From: Neodontobutis hainanensis
Lineage: Eukaryota; Chordata; Actinopteri; Gobiiformes; Odontobutidae
Assembly (NCBI GenBank): GCA_024349245.1
Contig: JALDNG010000008.1
Coordinates: 2,801,501 to 2,865,500 of the forward strand
DNA: 64,000 nucleotides
Reading direction: 5' to 3'
The position numbers were made by a program, and so were the translations under genes. The notes under the pieces are model-generated. The model ran no database searches. It saw nothing but the letters and a program-made list of their open reading frames with translations, and was not told where the DNA came from. This document shows positions 52,401 through 64,000 of this stretch, one piece after another; the stretch's first letter is position 1; each line of letters begins with the position of its first letter.

Positions 52401-55400
52401 CAGCAGAGGTGCCTGAAGTAAAACCTGTTCAAAAACTCACATTATGCATTAATAAGATTGTTTATGTTTTAATACGCCTTTTGTCAGCAGGCACAACATT
52501 ACACTAGATACTACAATAACATACAGTACAATACAATTCAATTAAATCCAGCAACTTGTTTATCTTGTGCTCAATTGAGGCCTAGAATTTAAAGTTTTGA
52601 AAAGTATCGACCAAAGATTATTGCTCTTCCATTGAACTTGTCTGTAATATGAAAGACTTTTCTCTAAAATTCTGTGTTATAATATAGATTATCTATATTA
52701 TAACATTATTATTAAACTCTGGATGTGACTCAAACATCAAACTGTGAGAAGAGATTTGTAAGTTTTAGGCTTAACTGTACACTTGACTGTGATCCCAAGG
52801 GACATCCCAAATCCAATCATATTTGACTGTATAGTTATGACTGCTCAGAGCTCAGTCATTAAACAGGCAGACCAGATTTTCCAGAGTTTGTCTCTCGGAA
52901 AAGTAAGGGTTAGAGATGGGCCTCCCCACTTCTGGGCCCCTTTCCTGTACATGCACATGGGTTGTTTAAGGACACAGTGAACCAGGCTACCCGATCTAGA
53001 GAAGGGGCCAGGCAGGGGGAACCGTGACAGGACGGCCAAGAGGAAGAAATGCTTGTGGAATTCTAAGAGCTGGAGCTACTGGCTTAAAACAGAGAGCAAT
53101 GCAAAAGACAGATCTGATTGGTTAATGTAAAAACAGTGGGAGGAGCCTAATCCCCTAGAAGAAAGTGATTTATTAACTCCACTCGCAATTGGGAAAACTA
53201 ATGATAAAGGTGCGGTGGGTGAAGAGGTATTCAACTGTGATTTAAGATTTAAAATGATCAGTCCTGATGTTCCTGGCGTAAAGACGCACATGCTTTTTAT
53301 TTTGTGAATAAAATAAAACTTTTCTTAATACTGGCTTGGAACTGTCTCAGATTTGGCTGGTAACCAAACACACCTGCGTATTAAAGAGAGCGAGTGCAAC
53401 CACACAGAAACCCCTCCTTGGTACCTTCGCCCCCCTTCACTGCGTTCCTCTCCTTGTGTTGCTCCCTTTTCTGTGTGAGTGTGTCTGGGTCCTGCTGGAG
53501 GGGCTTTGTCTGTGAACAGTGGAGCCTGGACCGACCCACAGGGGCCAGAGCCATGAATACCCACACTGTGAGAGCGACTCTTTCACTTCACACCACTTTC
53601 TGTACGGGAATGCCTGAGCAGTGAGGTAAGGAACGCACGCGCCCGGCACCGTGTACGTACACACACCAGCGCAGTGAGTCATGCCGCAATGAAAAGCCAG
53701 TGTTTTGTGCCTGAACCCTGTCACCCTGGACTCACATCCTGAGAGCCTTTCTCCTCCATCAGCCCCTGCCAAGCTCTCCCTCTAATTAAAGACCATCAGG
53801 TCCAATCGCGTTGGCCTGGCTCCCCCAGACCATGCCCCATCCCCAGCCTCACACATGTCCCGAGCACAGCGCGGCCTGTGAGGAATGTGAAAGACTGCGG
53901 TGATTAACAACTTCTCAGGGTTTTTAATTCCCCACTTAATGGTGTGCTTGGCCACAAGATCTCTGCCAGCTTTGCAGCGGACAAGGGGCACTCAACAGAA
54001 AACTTTGATGCAATTTTACCAATTAAAAAAAAAAAAAAACTAAACCACAGCAAATACTAAAATAACTTTTCAATTTGTTTATTTGAAAAAAACATTTGTA
54101 CTTGGTGAAAGTGCTATTATTTTAAGCTTAAGGACATGTGTTGAGAGAAACAGGTCACTTTAACATATAAGCTCTTTTTTTGCTGCTGGACATTAGAGGC
54201 AATGTTCAAGCAAACAATCCATTCATCTGTGAATCTATGCTTTAACTGCGATTGAATAATAATTTAAAGAAACATTTTTGCAACAATCATTTAGCAAGCA
54301 ACTACTAACTACTGTGAGCCTTTCAGAGCCTGTCGTGGATGTGAGTTTGATCATGCATTTAAAAAAAAAACATCTAGCAAAGTACTCGGGTTTGGAAAAA
54401 CACCAAACATCGCCCAGACATTCACCGAGAGTTACACATGTCTGCTGCAGAGGAGGACTATAATACCACTCATACAAACATATTGTGATTCATTCCCACA
54501 ACCAACTCAAATTTATCTCAACAAAAGCTCAACTATAGCTGCAAATATGAACATTTACATTATATCTACTTCAGTGAAGCTCCTTAGCTTTACGTGCCAT
54601 AACATGGAAAACATAAAGTCTGCTCATTAGTAAGTCAGTTACTGCTAACCTCCAAGAGATTTAAGGATTGATTATATGAATATGTATAGCAAGTGTCACA
54701 AGTTTATAAACTTTCCCTTACTTTATAAAATAATCATAATTTAAAATAAAAAGCATGTGGATAAAATGTACATGTAATAAATCTCTGGCCAGAACTGAAC
54801 AACTGCGTTTAGACAATATAATCATCAAAGTCAGATAGTTCTAGTGGTTATGAATTGAACATATAAAGTTTCTAATTAACAAAACATATTTCAATGTTTT
54901 CTCAAAACAAGGGTTTTACGACGAGAATTACGACAAGGGAATTACGACGGATCATTTTTCCATGCAATTCCCATTAAACAGCAACTCAAACAATATTCAG
55001 TAAAATCAATGTAGTCCTTAACTTCTGTTTTCTATAAAAACAATAAAACATTACATGGGTGCGTTGTTCCATTTGAGACATGATTCAGAAGAGTGGTGAG
55101 TTAATATGATCTTGCAAAAAGTCCTCATTTCTGCAATCAGCTGCTGTGTGTGTGGACATGCACTTTTGACTGCAGTGGGGTGTGTGTTGACATAACTGTG
55201 GTTTCCTGTATATTGTGTCTGTCTTTGCGGGATGACTCAGTTGCACTTTCGTTTGTGGTGAGCAGCCCATGAAACAAACTGCCCATTCAAACTCATCGCT
55301 GTCACCAGAGGCCACACTGAATCACATCCTCTGCCTGCCACACACACAAACACACTCTGTCTCATCATGTCAAGTACCGACAATATGCACTCCTCAGACT

Positions 55401-57181
55401 TTCCCTGCCTCACACATCTTACCTGTGAGTCATGACAAAATGCTGTGAAGAAGGGACAGGCTGCGGTCTTTGGCCAAATAGTCGAACAATGAGCAAGCAC
55501 TAACCCACAATATAAAATGTGCAAAAACTACAGCAATATGTGAACTATGCATTGCACCATATATCAAGAATGTCGCAATAAATTATTAAATATTTACTGT
55601 ACCAGATATTAAAGCTAGCTGTAAATCCAACATTCAACAGATAGCTCCTTATTATTTCTTGATTAATAAGGAATTGTACATGGGATTAAACAATAATATT
55701 GCAAACTGCATTTTCTTCCAATGGACATATATAATATTGGTGTTTGTCTTGTATAGAAGAAAAATAAACATGTAAGTGGTTTTAACTACATAAAACAAAT
55801 GCTCACTAATAAGTAAGTGATATAATCCATTTGCCCGGTCATGAGATAGACAAAAATGCAATTCCTTTCTTTGTTGAAATAAATTATTTTTCATATTGAT
55901 AAAAAAAAAGTGGTAAGAATTTCAGATATGTAGTTTCCACCCCCCTAAAAAAGAAAAAAAAATGTTAAGCCCAGACGTAGAGAGTGACAGATCTCTGAGG
56001 ACTACTGCACCAGCACAAAGAATTTATCAGACACAAATATAAATGCTGTTAAATGCAATAACTTATAGGAGTCTGACTGAATACTTTTTCTGATATAAGC
56101 TGTCACCACAAGCTTCTTTAAAAACAATACAAAGCTAACATGGTTTAACTTGACTCTTTCATACCTTCACCTCCGCCACTTGTTGATCAACTCTTAATTA
56201 ATGTATTCATATAAATGCATAAAATGTAACATGAACAAAGACAAAGTCACTGTCTGGAATAGTAATACAACAGGCTACTCATATTGTTATGTAGAAGTTT
56301 GAGCACCAGATTCTCTTGGTAGATTAGCACTGACAATATTTTACCCCAAGCCATACATTGGACCATTTTGAAAACTACAATGGCATAGATTATAATCCCT
56401 CTATAATCAATTCAGAGTAAAACATTAGCTAAAGCTGACTAACTGAACGCAGACACTAATGAGCCACATCTCAGAAATCACATCAGCTCATTCTTGTGAA
56501 GGTGAGTATTTGTGTGTCAGGTTTGGCTGTGCTAAAGAGAAGGAGCACCCAAACATAGGAGTCAACTTAAAACATCACCCCATGTTTTAGAGCTGCACTA
56601 CTGTAGAACCTAAGTAACAATGTTTCAATGACAATATACAATGACTTGCAATAACAACGATTTTAAAATTTGATGAAAGTATATGCTGTAATTTTCTTTC
56701 AGTAATATATCCACATATTTTCTGTTTCAAACATTTTGTAAAACAGAAGAAATGGTTACTGATTGTTGACCTGTAAAATGTATCTTAAACGTGTTAATTT
56801 CAGTCTCTGCAGATTGTTCAGCCTCAGGTTCAGCTCATCAAGCATCCAGTCCCAGAAGCTTGCTGGCAATGCATAGACCTCACACTGACAACAGACTTAA
56901 GAAATAGGTCAAACTAAAGTTGTGAGTCACTGTATGTGGTCTTCTGTCAAACACCACACATATAAATAGCACCAGCAAAATGCAGACTAAATACATCTCA
57001 TAGACACACGGTGAAAGTGTGTCTATGAGACAGACCATTGACAGTCTTTTGAACAGATACATGGTGAGATGAGAGTGGATTATCTTTCCATGAATGCTGT
57101 TAGTGCAGAGTTAAGTACAATAGAGAGCAATGGGTGTGACTTCCACCTGCAGGCCAGCCCAGGAAGTGAAGGTTTACTCAC

Positions 57182-57233
57182 TTGTGGAAATATGGGAGCA
57201 GCTTTCCATCCTTTCCCAGCTTTGCACAGCCAC
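57182..57233 (-). ncRNA. Candidate small upstream exon of the microRNA host transcript
   Basis: A 52-nt minus-strand segment is bounded by a strong acceptor (atttctttgtttcttag) and a donor (CCACAA followed by gtgagt). All three frames are open but too short to judge. Its strand and its position 13 kb upstream of mir-100 suit an alternative 5' exon of the host RNA. It could equally be a chance pair of splice-like sites. Confidence 0.35.
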
Positions 57234-58361
57234 CTAAGAAACAAAGAAATGAATAAAATTTTATGTAATGTCTGCTTTTAAACACAAAATATTTCAATGA
57301 TGAAATGGAGATTTAAATCTGAATGAGTGAGAGTGGCTGTTGGGAAGATTTAGGTCAGGATTTGTCTCGGTGAGTTATCTAACTGGGAATATGGGCCAGA
57401 ATACTAGTATTACATATGAAATGGCAGTTCAAACAGGAGTCACACAGAGATGGAGGCACAGCTCATATCAGCACAGCTCATATCAGACAGACAGGCACAG
57501 AGACAACTCTTTAAATGGTTGCCTCATTTTATATCCAAAGGTGTATGTATTGTCATTCCTAGACTAGTATGATACAAAAAATCCCCAAGTCACCACACAA
57601 TGCTTACACTTCCTCATTTACTTTCACTCAGACAGAAAGTCAGACAGACAGACTGATAGATTGTCTGTTTGTCACTGTTACTAGAATCTCATTAGCTTCT
57701 TGTCAATCTGTCATTGCCACTTCACGTTCCCCTCCTCTTTTGCTCTGGAAGGGTGGGATATCCGCATTGGTTGCTATGGCACCAGACAGCTCCTCATTTC
57801 TTCAGACAACGGCTAACTGTATGTCTGTGCATGTGTGCTCGTGTGTGTCGATTCACGTGCATGTTCGTGCACATTCACATTTCTAAATCAGAGTGTGACT
57901 GAAGCCCACATGTGCTGGGCCCCCCGCGTTTAATGTGAGGAGGTGCGGCAACTTAATCACCAGCGTCTGACGGCATCGCAACATCTTCCCTGCAATCAAT
58001 GACAAAACCCACTTCTGATTAGAATCAGTGACAGGAACGCAGGTGTCATTTTATTTATTTTAGGCGTTCAACAATCCTCCATCATTTGTTTATTCAAGAT
58101 GATTGAACAAAGATGCAACTACTTCAAGTAAAAGATGATTTCAGCGCTAAAACGTTTCTTTTTCTACTTCTTCAAATTCTGTGACTTTACAAAACTACTG
58201 TACATGTCACTGTAAGCCCGCCACGGTTTATAACAGACATGGCCTTTACTTCTTGGTTTACACTCCAGCAGAGGGCAGTGTCTGCTTGCAGCCGTACAGC
58301 ACTTCTCCCGACTATTGCCACTTGTAAATTAAAAACTTCTTGTTTGTTAATAAACTGTGTA

Positions 58362-58613
58362 ACACTTTATTTTACACTATGCATAGCTAATACATTGTAT
58401 CTACCTCTTTAATTACAATGTAACACACTGTGTAACAAACTGCAATAACATGCATCTACATAGTATACATACACTAATCCTAACTCTACCAACAATATGT
58501 AAGTATACATAATTCCATGTAAGTTGTACTATGTAGTTACATGTTATTACAGTTTGTTACACGTGTGTTACATTGTACTTAATGTATCAAGAGCGTAGTG
58601 TAAAATAAAGTGT
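58362..58613. mobile_element. Foldback MITE (about 252-bp imperfect palindrome)
   Basis: The two halves are inverted copies of each other over about 115-120 bp each. ACACTTTATTTTACACTA starts the left arm and its reverse complement ends the right arm. Inside, ACAATGTAACACAC and the following aacaaactg.aataacatg also recur inverted. A short non-palindromic middle (about 58470-58510) separates them. There is no coding capacity. The structure is that of a foldback-type miniature transposon. Confidence 0.75.
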
Positions 58614-58912
58614 GAGCAAAAACTGTATTTTCTATGCACTTTATAAAAAATGATTTATTCCACCCTTAATGTAAATTCACATTTTTGTGCAATGCCACTG
58701 GATTGTCAAAACAAACAAAACATAACTAAAAAATCAATTATCTCTCTACCTGTCACTCATTCAGTATTTTCTGCTGAAAAAAAGAAACTGCCATGCTACA
58801 ATTCTTTAACAGAGAAATACTAACTGTAAAAATCTATAAGGAGGCAGATGGTGAGAAGGGACAACATTTGAGCTCCTGTCAGTCTGTCTGTCTGCTCATA
58901 CTAGTGTGTGTG

Positions 58913-58943
58913 CATGTGTGTGTGTGTGTGTGCATGTGTATGT

Positions 58944-58981
<38 letters not shown>

Positions 58982-58988
58982 ATGTGCG

Positions 58989-59047
<59 letters not shown>

Positions 59048-59075
59048 ATGTGTGAGTGCATATGTGTGTGTGTGT
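58913..59075. repeat. Long interrupted (TG)n microsatellite
   Basis: About 160 bp of TG units with scattered CATG, TATG and GCG interruptions. Alternating purine-pyrimidine sequence of this length can adopt Z-DNA. It directly precedes the GC-box-rich segment at 59140-59290. Confidence 0.97.
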
Positions 59076-59139
59076 AAGGGGAGGTTATGGTGCCGGGTGA
59101 AAGAGGTGTGTTTTTTCCACCCTGAGGGGCCTCAGGCTG

Positions 59140-59300
59140 GGGAAGGGCGAGGCGGGGCTTAGGGGAGGCGCAGCATGGGGCGGGTTGTTTCAGCTGAACT
59201 CAGTGCACTGTAACAGCACTCGGGGCGGGAGGTCATAGAGTCCAGCATTCCTCCAGAGCGTTGTCTGTTTACACGACTGCTGCTGCGCTGGGGAGAGAGG
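59140..59300. promoter_or_regulatory. GC-box cluster, possible promoter or enhancer
   Basis: Three GC boxes (around 59152, 59177 and 59222; each with GGCGGG or GGGCGGG) lie in about 80 bp within an otherwise AT-rich region, immediately after the long (TG)n tract. This could be an alternative promoter for the minus-strand microRNA host transcript or for an unrecognised plus-strand RNA. No start site can be defined. Confidence 0.3.
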
Positions 59301-59303
59301 GTT

Positions 59304-59324
59304 TTGTGTGTGTGTGTGTGTGTG
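59304..59324. repeat. Short (GT)n microsatellite
   Basis: About ten GT units after the GC-box-rich segment. Confidence 0.9.
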
Positions 59325-60439
59325 CTTCACATAACTACATCATCAGATACCACTCATTGCTTGCATATATGTATATCATCTATCAGAAAGATAAGAAGCC
59401 TTTATTCATTGTTTCACGTGTTGAAAAACTTTCTCATTGCACAGACAGACACGTGAGTGCAGAAGGAGTCAGCTCATATCCTAGGTCAACAGTACTGATA
59501 CTGTACGCAACGACCTTCTCTTTTGTGTTTCACATGAACATAGATATAGTCACCAAATACTTGGGATAAAAATGGACGAGGTAAATAAAGCTTAGTATAG
59601 CTCACTGTGTCTGAAAGCAAAAGTACATCAACTTAACACACATCAAGCCCATTGTAAATACAGATGACAGGTATTTTTTTTTAGATGAGAGATGTCAGAT
59701 TTGACTTCAGTTGTGCATATTTACAATTAGAGAAAAACCTCCATGTCAAGTTACTGCAATACCCCAGAGCAAGGCCAAGCGCTAGGCCATTACTCAGGGT
59801 GCAGATGCTAGAACTCGTTAAACCTCTTCTCAGGTAGCATGTCAAGTTATTGATGCAAGAATAGCCTGGACTTGGCTGGGGTGCATAACTGTTGGCCTCT
59901 CGACTCCTAATCTGGGCTGAACTTTGACTAAAACTCCTCTGTGCTGCCGCTCTACCATCCCAGAGCTCAAAGCCAGCTGGTCAGCTCCAGGGGAGGACAA
60001 CAGAGCAGGGGAGTGACACCCAAGCCCCAGAGAGACAGTGCTCTGACTGTATTGGGAATGAGGGAGGGGGTATGGACTGTCAAAGGCTCCATTGTTTGAC
60101 AGGCCAGCATGGTTTCACGTGCAGCGCATGATTCTGAACTGTAGCCCGGTCTGACCTAAACTGTCCAGGAGGAATTAGTCGTAGCCTCCCTGCGCAGGTT
60201 AAAGTGTAACCGTGTCCGTGTTTTCTCAGGAAAGTATGTTTATCTAGAGGACCAACACGGAGGCCCTTTTGTTTAACCAAGTAGGGAGGCTCGCCCTAAA
60301 AGTAAAGCTCTCTGAAACACACAGGAACCAGGTGGCCGTTGTCTGTTCCATTTACCACTTGTTAGGTGCTGTGTGCGTGTGTTTGCATACATTGTGTCGG
60401 GGATGAGCCGCAAACACAATCGCATGTCAAACAAATCTG

Positions 60440-60610
60440 CGAGATGGCAAAGGAGCCCAATTTGAGATTTGTATTTCTTCAAACAATGCACAATCAGGGT
60501 GCGCAGAAACATGTGAAGCACCTACGTAAACCTCCGTGGGGATTAACCCTGCTGCAGCCAATTAAATGCAAATAGTGCGAGGCAGATGATGAAGGACAAC
60601 AAGGCAGAAA
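60440..60610. promoter_or_regulatory. Candidate regulatory block with POU octamer
   Basis: A compositionally balanced stretch without repeats holds a perfect octamer ATGCAAAT (60566-60573) directly preceded by a homeodomain-type core (CCAATTAA). This arrangement is typical of developmental enhancers. No conservation data were available, so the call is tentative. Confidence 0.3.
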
Positions 60611-63567
60611 GATGAGGTGGGTTTGAACGGCGTCTCTGAAAAGACATGACAGCAAAGACTTCAATTAGATACATGTAAGGGTGGACTGACGTAGAACAAT
60701 ACTACAAAACATTTTAGGATGTACTCATTATCTTTATGGGCTGTACATTAGAGTCAAGCCATTGTTTTTTTCATGGGTCATGTGTGGAAAATATCAAACA
60801 AGCATGATACTACATCAAAATTCCCAAAGAAGAAACTTCAGGATCCCATAAATGAAATGATGTAAGTAGGAAGAGTTTAAGTGTTATCTATCGTTATTCC
60901 TCAATAGTTTCCAAAGGCTGTCAGAATATTTGATGTCCATCTTTTTTTACAAATAATAAAGAATAAGGCTATCTAGTTTTAAATATTGTTTGTTTTCTTC
61001 TTTTATAGTCTCTAGGAAAATTGTCTGTAGACACGAGGCAGCCCCTGTGCATTTTTAGCAAATGATCACACCAACCTGCGATTCACGGAGGAGTGCATTA
61101 CATGGACCGCCTCCACTGACTGCCCTTCACTATGCTGCAGACTGCAGCTCTGTCACGTATGTTACCTGAGGAGGATCAGCGGGGCAACATCTGGAAATGT
61201 TCTGAGGGCTGTAATTTTAGAAGTTCTCCAACACTCTTAATCCCCTCACAGTATGTTGTTTATTTTGGTCCAGTTTTCTGGTCAATAGCCAGGTTTCTTC
61301 AAAGCAACCACCAAGGAAAGCCTTAGAGTATCAAAATATCTGAAATCTTTCAATTGCAAATAACAAAGATACTAAAGCAATTTCCAACATTACTGTGACA
61401 GTCAACATGTCTTACATTTTTCCTTCTTATAGTGAGACTTAAAACCTGTCCAGATCAAAAACAGGGGCAAACAGATAAGAAAAAAGCAAAGGATTAGGAT
61501 GAGACAGAGTGAGAGAAAGGGGGATGAGAAGAGGTCAAAAGGGCACAAGAGAAGAGGAAAAAGGGAAGCAGCACAGTTGTATTTTATGACCGACAGTAAG
61601 CGTGTGGTCTGGTAGACCCACTAACAGCTAGTTTATTACACTTTTGTCTTTTACAAGGGACTGTTCCAACTGCAGCTTCAACCACTCATCTCTATTGATG
61701 ACACAGGGGCAGCATAATTAATCATCAGACATCAGGCAAGATATGCACAAACCATTAAAAAGTTTAATAGTGGAGCATATTGGCAGTAAGAAAAAACCTT
61801 GCCAGCACTGTATTCTGACTTTGAACTCTATTTTTTTTGTTTGTTGTGAACTGTGATTGGCTGAGAGCTACACGCTCAAACATCTCCCAAATTGATTCAC
61901 CTTTTGTTGTAGGCAGCATTATATTAACATAAATGCATGCCAAATGTTTTTGAACTAGAAACACTATAGTACACTAATGTTGAATGGTGTATGATCACTG
62001 TCTTTTTATACTGTCTTTTCATCCCTAATCAGTGGGTGAGCTACACATGTAATCTGGAGCTTAGTCCTCTAAATTTCCAAATAAAACGAGTCTACCATGA
62101 CATCATGTTCCTTTCTGCTTTTTCTATCCTCACATTTGACAAGAGTTCTCAAAAAGTAGCACAGGGTCGACACATCAGCAATTTGACAATTACAGCAGTA
62201 GACTGTAACTAGTTACCAGTCGGTCTCAGTCACTGGCCTTTGCAGTGTGACCTTCAAGTGCGGCTGTTGTTGTTTTCCATAGAGGTCAGCAGCAAAGAAT
62301 GTAAAGCATGCAGAGGATGAAACATATCTTTCTTTTCTCAACAACCCCCACATATTTTTTACAAAATAATGTAGCTCCTACACCTCTGCTCTGCAGTGTG
62401 TGCAGCTCTGTTAAATGTCCACATTAAGGCAGCCACTAATCTGGCATTCCACGAGCCAATGACTTCTTATGCCTGTTTTACATTTTAACTTTTTCCTCTT
62501 TGGCTCCATAGTGGATCACTAAATATGGGAGACATAATGACGCTTGTCAGTATTTTCAACATCCCTAATCAGTAGAGACCTGTGAAAAAATAGGAAAGCT
62601 ATTTTCATCTGTTTCCCTGCAGGATATCCTTGGACAGCATGTAGATTTTTAATCTGGCAAACTCAGCACCAGCTACCTCAAATACTGCATTTTGTATTTC
62701 CATTAGTACCCATATAATAAACAGATATAGTGTTATTAACTTGGTCACCATTTCTTCCCTGTATTTTCCCACATTTCTTGTCAATATACTGTCATAACCA
62801 ATGAAAAGTTTAAATATATACATTTTTGTAAATCTGCTCTCTAATTTGTATGGTGATAAATAACACTTATATATTATCCACATCTATGCTTGTTTATTTG
62901 TGTAGTTTGTTTTTGTTTAAGTTTGTTTATATTTGCTGAATTAATTAAAGAATTAATGTTTTTTGAGGTTGCAGTGCATTTGAACTTTAACATTGGCTTT
63001 GACCTTTGACCCAAATCCCCAGATCACTAAATTAATCAATGTGAAGTAGCTGTAAAAGTATTATAACAATATTTTACCATAATGCCACTCACAGCATGTG
63101 ATGACATAGCACAGATGTTGTTAATTAGCTCTGCAATGACTGGAGACCACAGTGTAGGGGCTTTTTCTAACCACTATTGGACTGAAAGTCAATTCTGTCA
63201 CACTTTTCAAATCAGAAAAATTAAACAGTTGTCTTTTTATATTTTACTTACTTAGTTTATCTAGTTTATTACAAGTCAACAAATTAGTACTATTAGCATT
63301 GATACTATCTGTAACTAAACAGTTGTTTAGATTTGACGTGTGTGTGTGTGTGACTCCGCTGCTTTTGTTTTTTACCACGGTCCTTTCCTTGATATTGTTG
63401 TTAATTGTTAGGGTCTATTTTTGTTTTACTTTATTAACAACAAGAAACAAATTTTATTTTATATATACAATGACATAATCAAGGTAAATAGTGTGGAAGT
63501 GTTTGCCCTGCCAGGAACATTTGACAGTTGGCAAACTCAAGAGGACATGGGACAATATTCTTGTATC

Positions 63568-63778
63568 ATTTACATTTATTCATTTAGCTGACGCTTTTAT
63601 CCAAAGTGACTTACATAGTTCTACAGTAATTACCAGTGTTACAGCCACTGGAGGCAAGGTGGGTTAAGCGTCTTTCCCAAGGACACAACAACAGTATGAA
63701 CTGTGGGGAGAGCGGGAATCGAACCACCTACCTTCCGGTTGAAAGACTACTGCTCTACCCACTGAGCTACTGCCGCCG
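63568..63778 (-). mobile_element. tRNA-derived SINE
   Basis: Reading the minus strand, the element opens with a tRNA-like head: box A TAGCTCAGTGGGT (63769-63757) and box B GGTTCGATTCC (63725-63715), the internal RNA polymerase III promoter. It ends in the tail gataaaagcgtcagctaaat and gaataaatgtaaat, widely shared among fish SINEs and related to LINE 3' ends. Length about 211 bp. It is not a functional tRNA gene because the cloverleaf is degenerate. Confidence 0.8.
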
Positions 63779-63970
63779 TATTATAATTTTTAATTTTAGC
63801 AAAAACATTCCACCACAACCAATTAAAACCAGAATTTAATAAACACTACAGTAGGTCAAACAGGTAAACAGAGAGTCTCTAGAAAGCAGTGTTGCCTTCT
63901 ATGAGTGACGCGTTTGCATTTATGGACATGTGAGCTGTCTAAACGAATAAACACAAGAAAACTGACTTAC

Positions 63971-64000
63971 CCCGTGACAAACAAAGCAGCAAAGTGTCCA
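63971..64000 (-). ncRNA. 3' end of a possible exon running off the window
   Basis: The minus strand reads GTCACGGG followed by gtaagt, an excellent splice donor, at 63971/63970. The preceding exon would extend past the right edge. Nothing in the visible 30 bases identifies it; it could be an early exon of the microRNA host transcript or of another gene. Confidence 0.3.

Larger units (their letters stand above)
44393..63567. other. Upstream region of the microRNA cluster, probable host-gene introns
   Basis: Nineteen kilobases without recognisable protein-coding exons. It holds the candidate minus-strand exons at 49361 and 57182, GC-richer islands near 45900-46200, 49080-49480, 51050-51240, 53380-53985 and 57905-58045, the foldback MITE at 58362 and microsatellites. 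The pattern suits introns of a long non-coding host transcript running leftward to the cluster. Confidence 0.5.

Noticed and set aside
55423..55500. Minus-strand segment ending in donor CACAG/gtaaga
   Set aside because: The donor is strong, but no convincing single acceptor could be chosen, so exon limits are arbitrary.
58793..59162. Frames rich in alternating Val-Cys or His-Thr
   Set aside because: They are translations of the (TG)n microsatellite.
63715..63769. tRNA gene
   Set aside because: Box A and box B are present, but the cloverleaf is degenerate and the fish SINE tail follows; it is a SINE.
1..64000. CRISPR arrays, operons, bacterial mobile elements
   Set aside because: The window is vertebrate nuclear DNA; no regularly spaced repeats of that kind exist.

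Overview
This 64 kb window is nuclear DNA from a vertebrate, most likely a ray-finned (teleost) fish. The evidence is small-exon, spliced, AT-rich genes; two Tc1-type transposon relics; a tRNA-derived SINE with the tail common in fish SINEs; hAT-type miniature elements; and long (TG)n tracts. Bacterial-type features are absent. Two protein-coding genes and one microRNA cluster could be resolved; the species cannot be named from the sequence.

Layout. Positions 1-15064 hold no gene I can support, only scattered repeats (hAT-like pieces, a Tc1 relic with TA duplications at 12855-13480, and dispersed fish repeats). From 19374 down to 15065 on the minus strand lies a complete 11-exon sorting nexin 19 gene (889 codons; N-terminal membrane segments, PXA, PX and nexin-C regions). 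Head to head with it, 21108-26459 on the plus strand, is a complete 12-exon beta-carotene 9',10'-oxygenase gene (552 codons) with all four iron-ligand histidine motifs. About 1.7 kb separates the two start codons. The oxygenase's first intron carries a decayed Tc1-like element and a LINE 3' tail.

The right half (26.5-64 kb) is a long non-coding landscape organised around a minus-strand microRNA cluster: mir-100 (44.3 kb), then let-7a (43.7 kb), then mir-125b (38.9 kb). Both arms of all three hairpins are readable. This is the order and orientation of the vertebrate mir-100/let-7a-2/mir-125b-1 cluster that sits in the MIR100HG long non-coding RNA of mammals. Several minus-strand segments with good acceptor and donor sites (57182-57233, 49361-49476, 39769-39902, and a donor at the window edge, 63970) are candidates for exons of that host transcript, which would start beyond the right edge. 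Candidate regulatory blocks, a foldback MITE, a G-rich quadruplex-like tract and microsatellites fill the rest.

Working together: the oxygenase cleaves carotenoids; SNX19 is an endosomal/ER membrane-contact sorting nexin; the microRNAs are developmental-timing and cell-fate regulators made from one primary transcript. I see no functional link between the three loci beyond linkage, which broadly mirrors human 11q22-q25 where all three orthologues reside.
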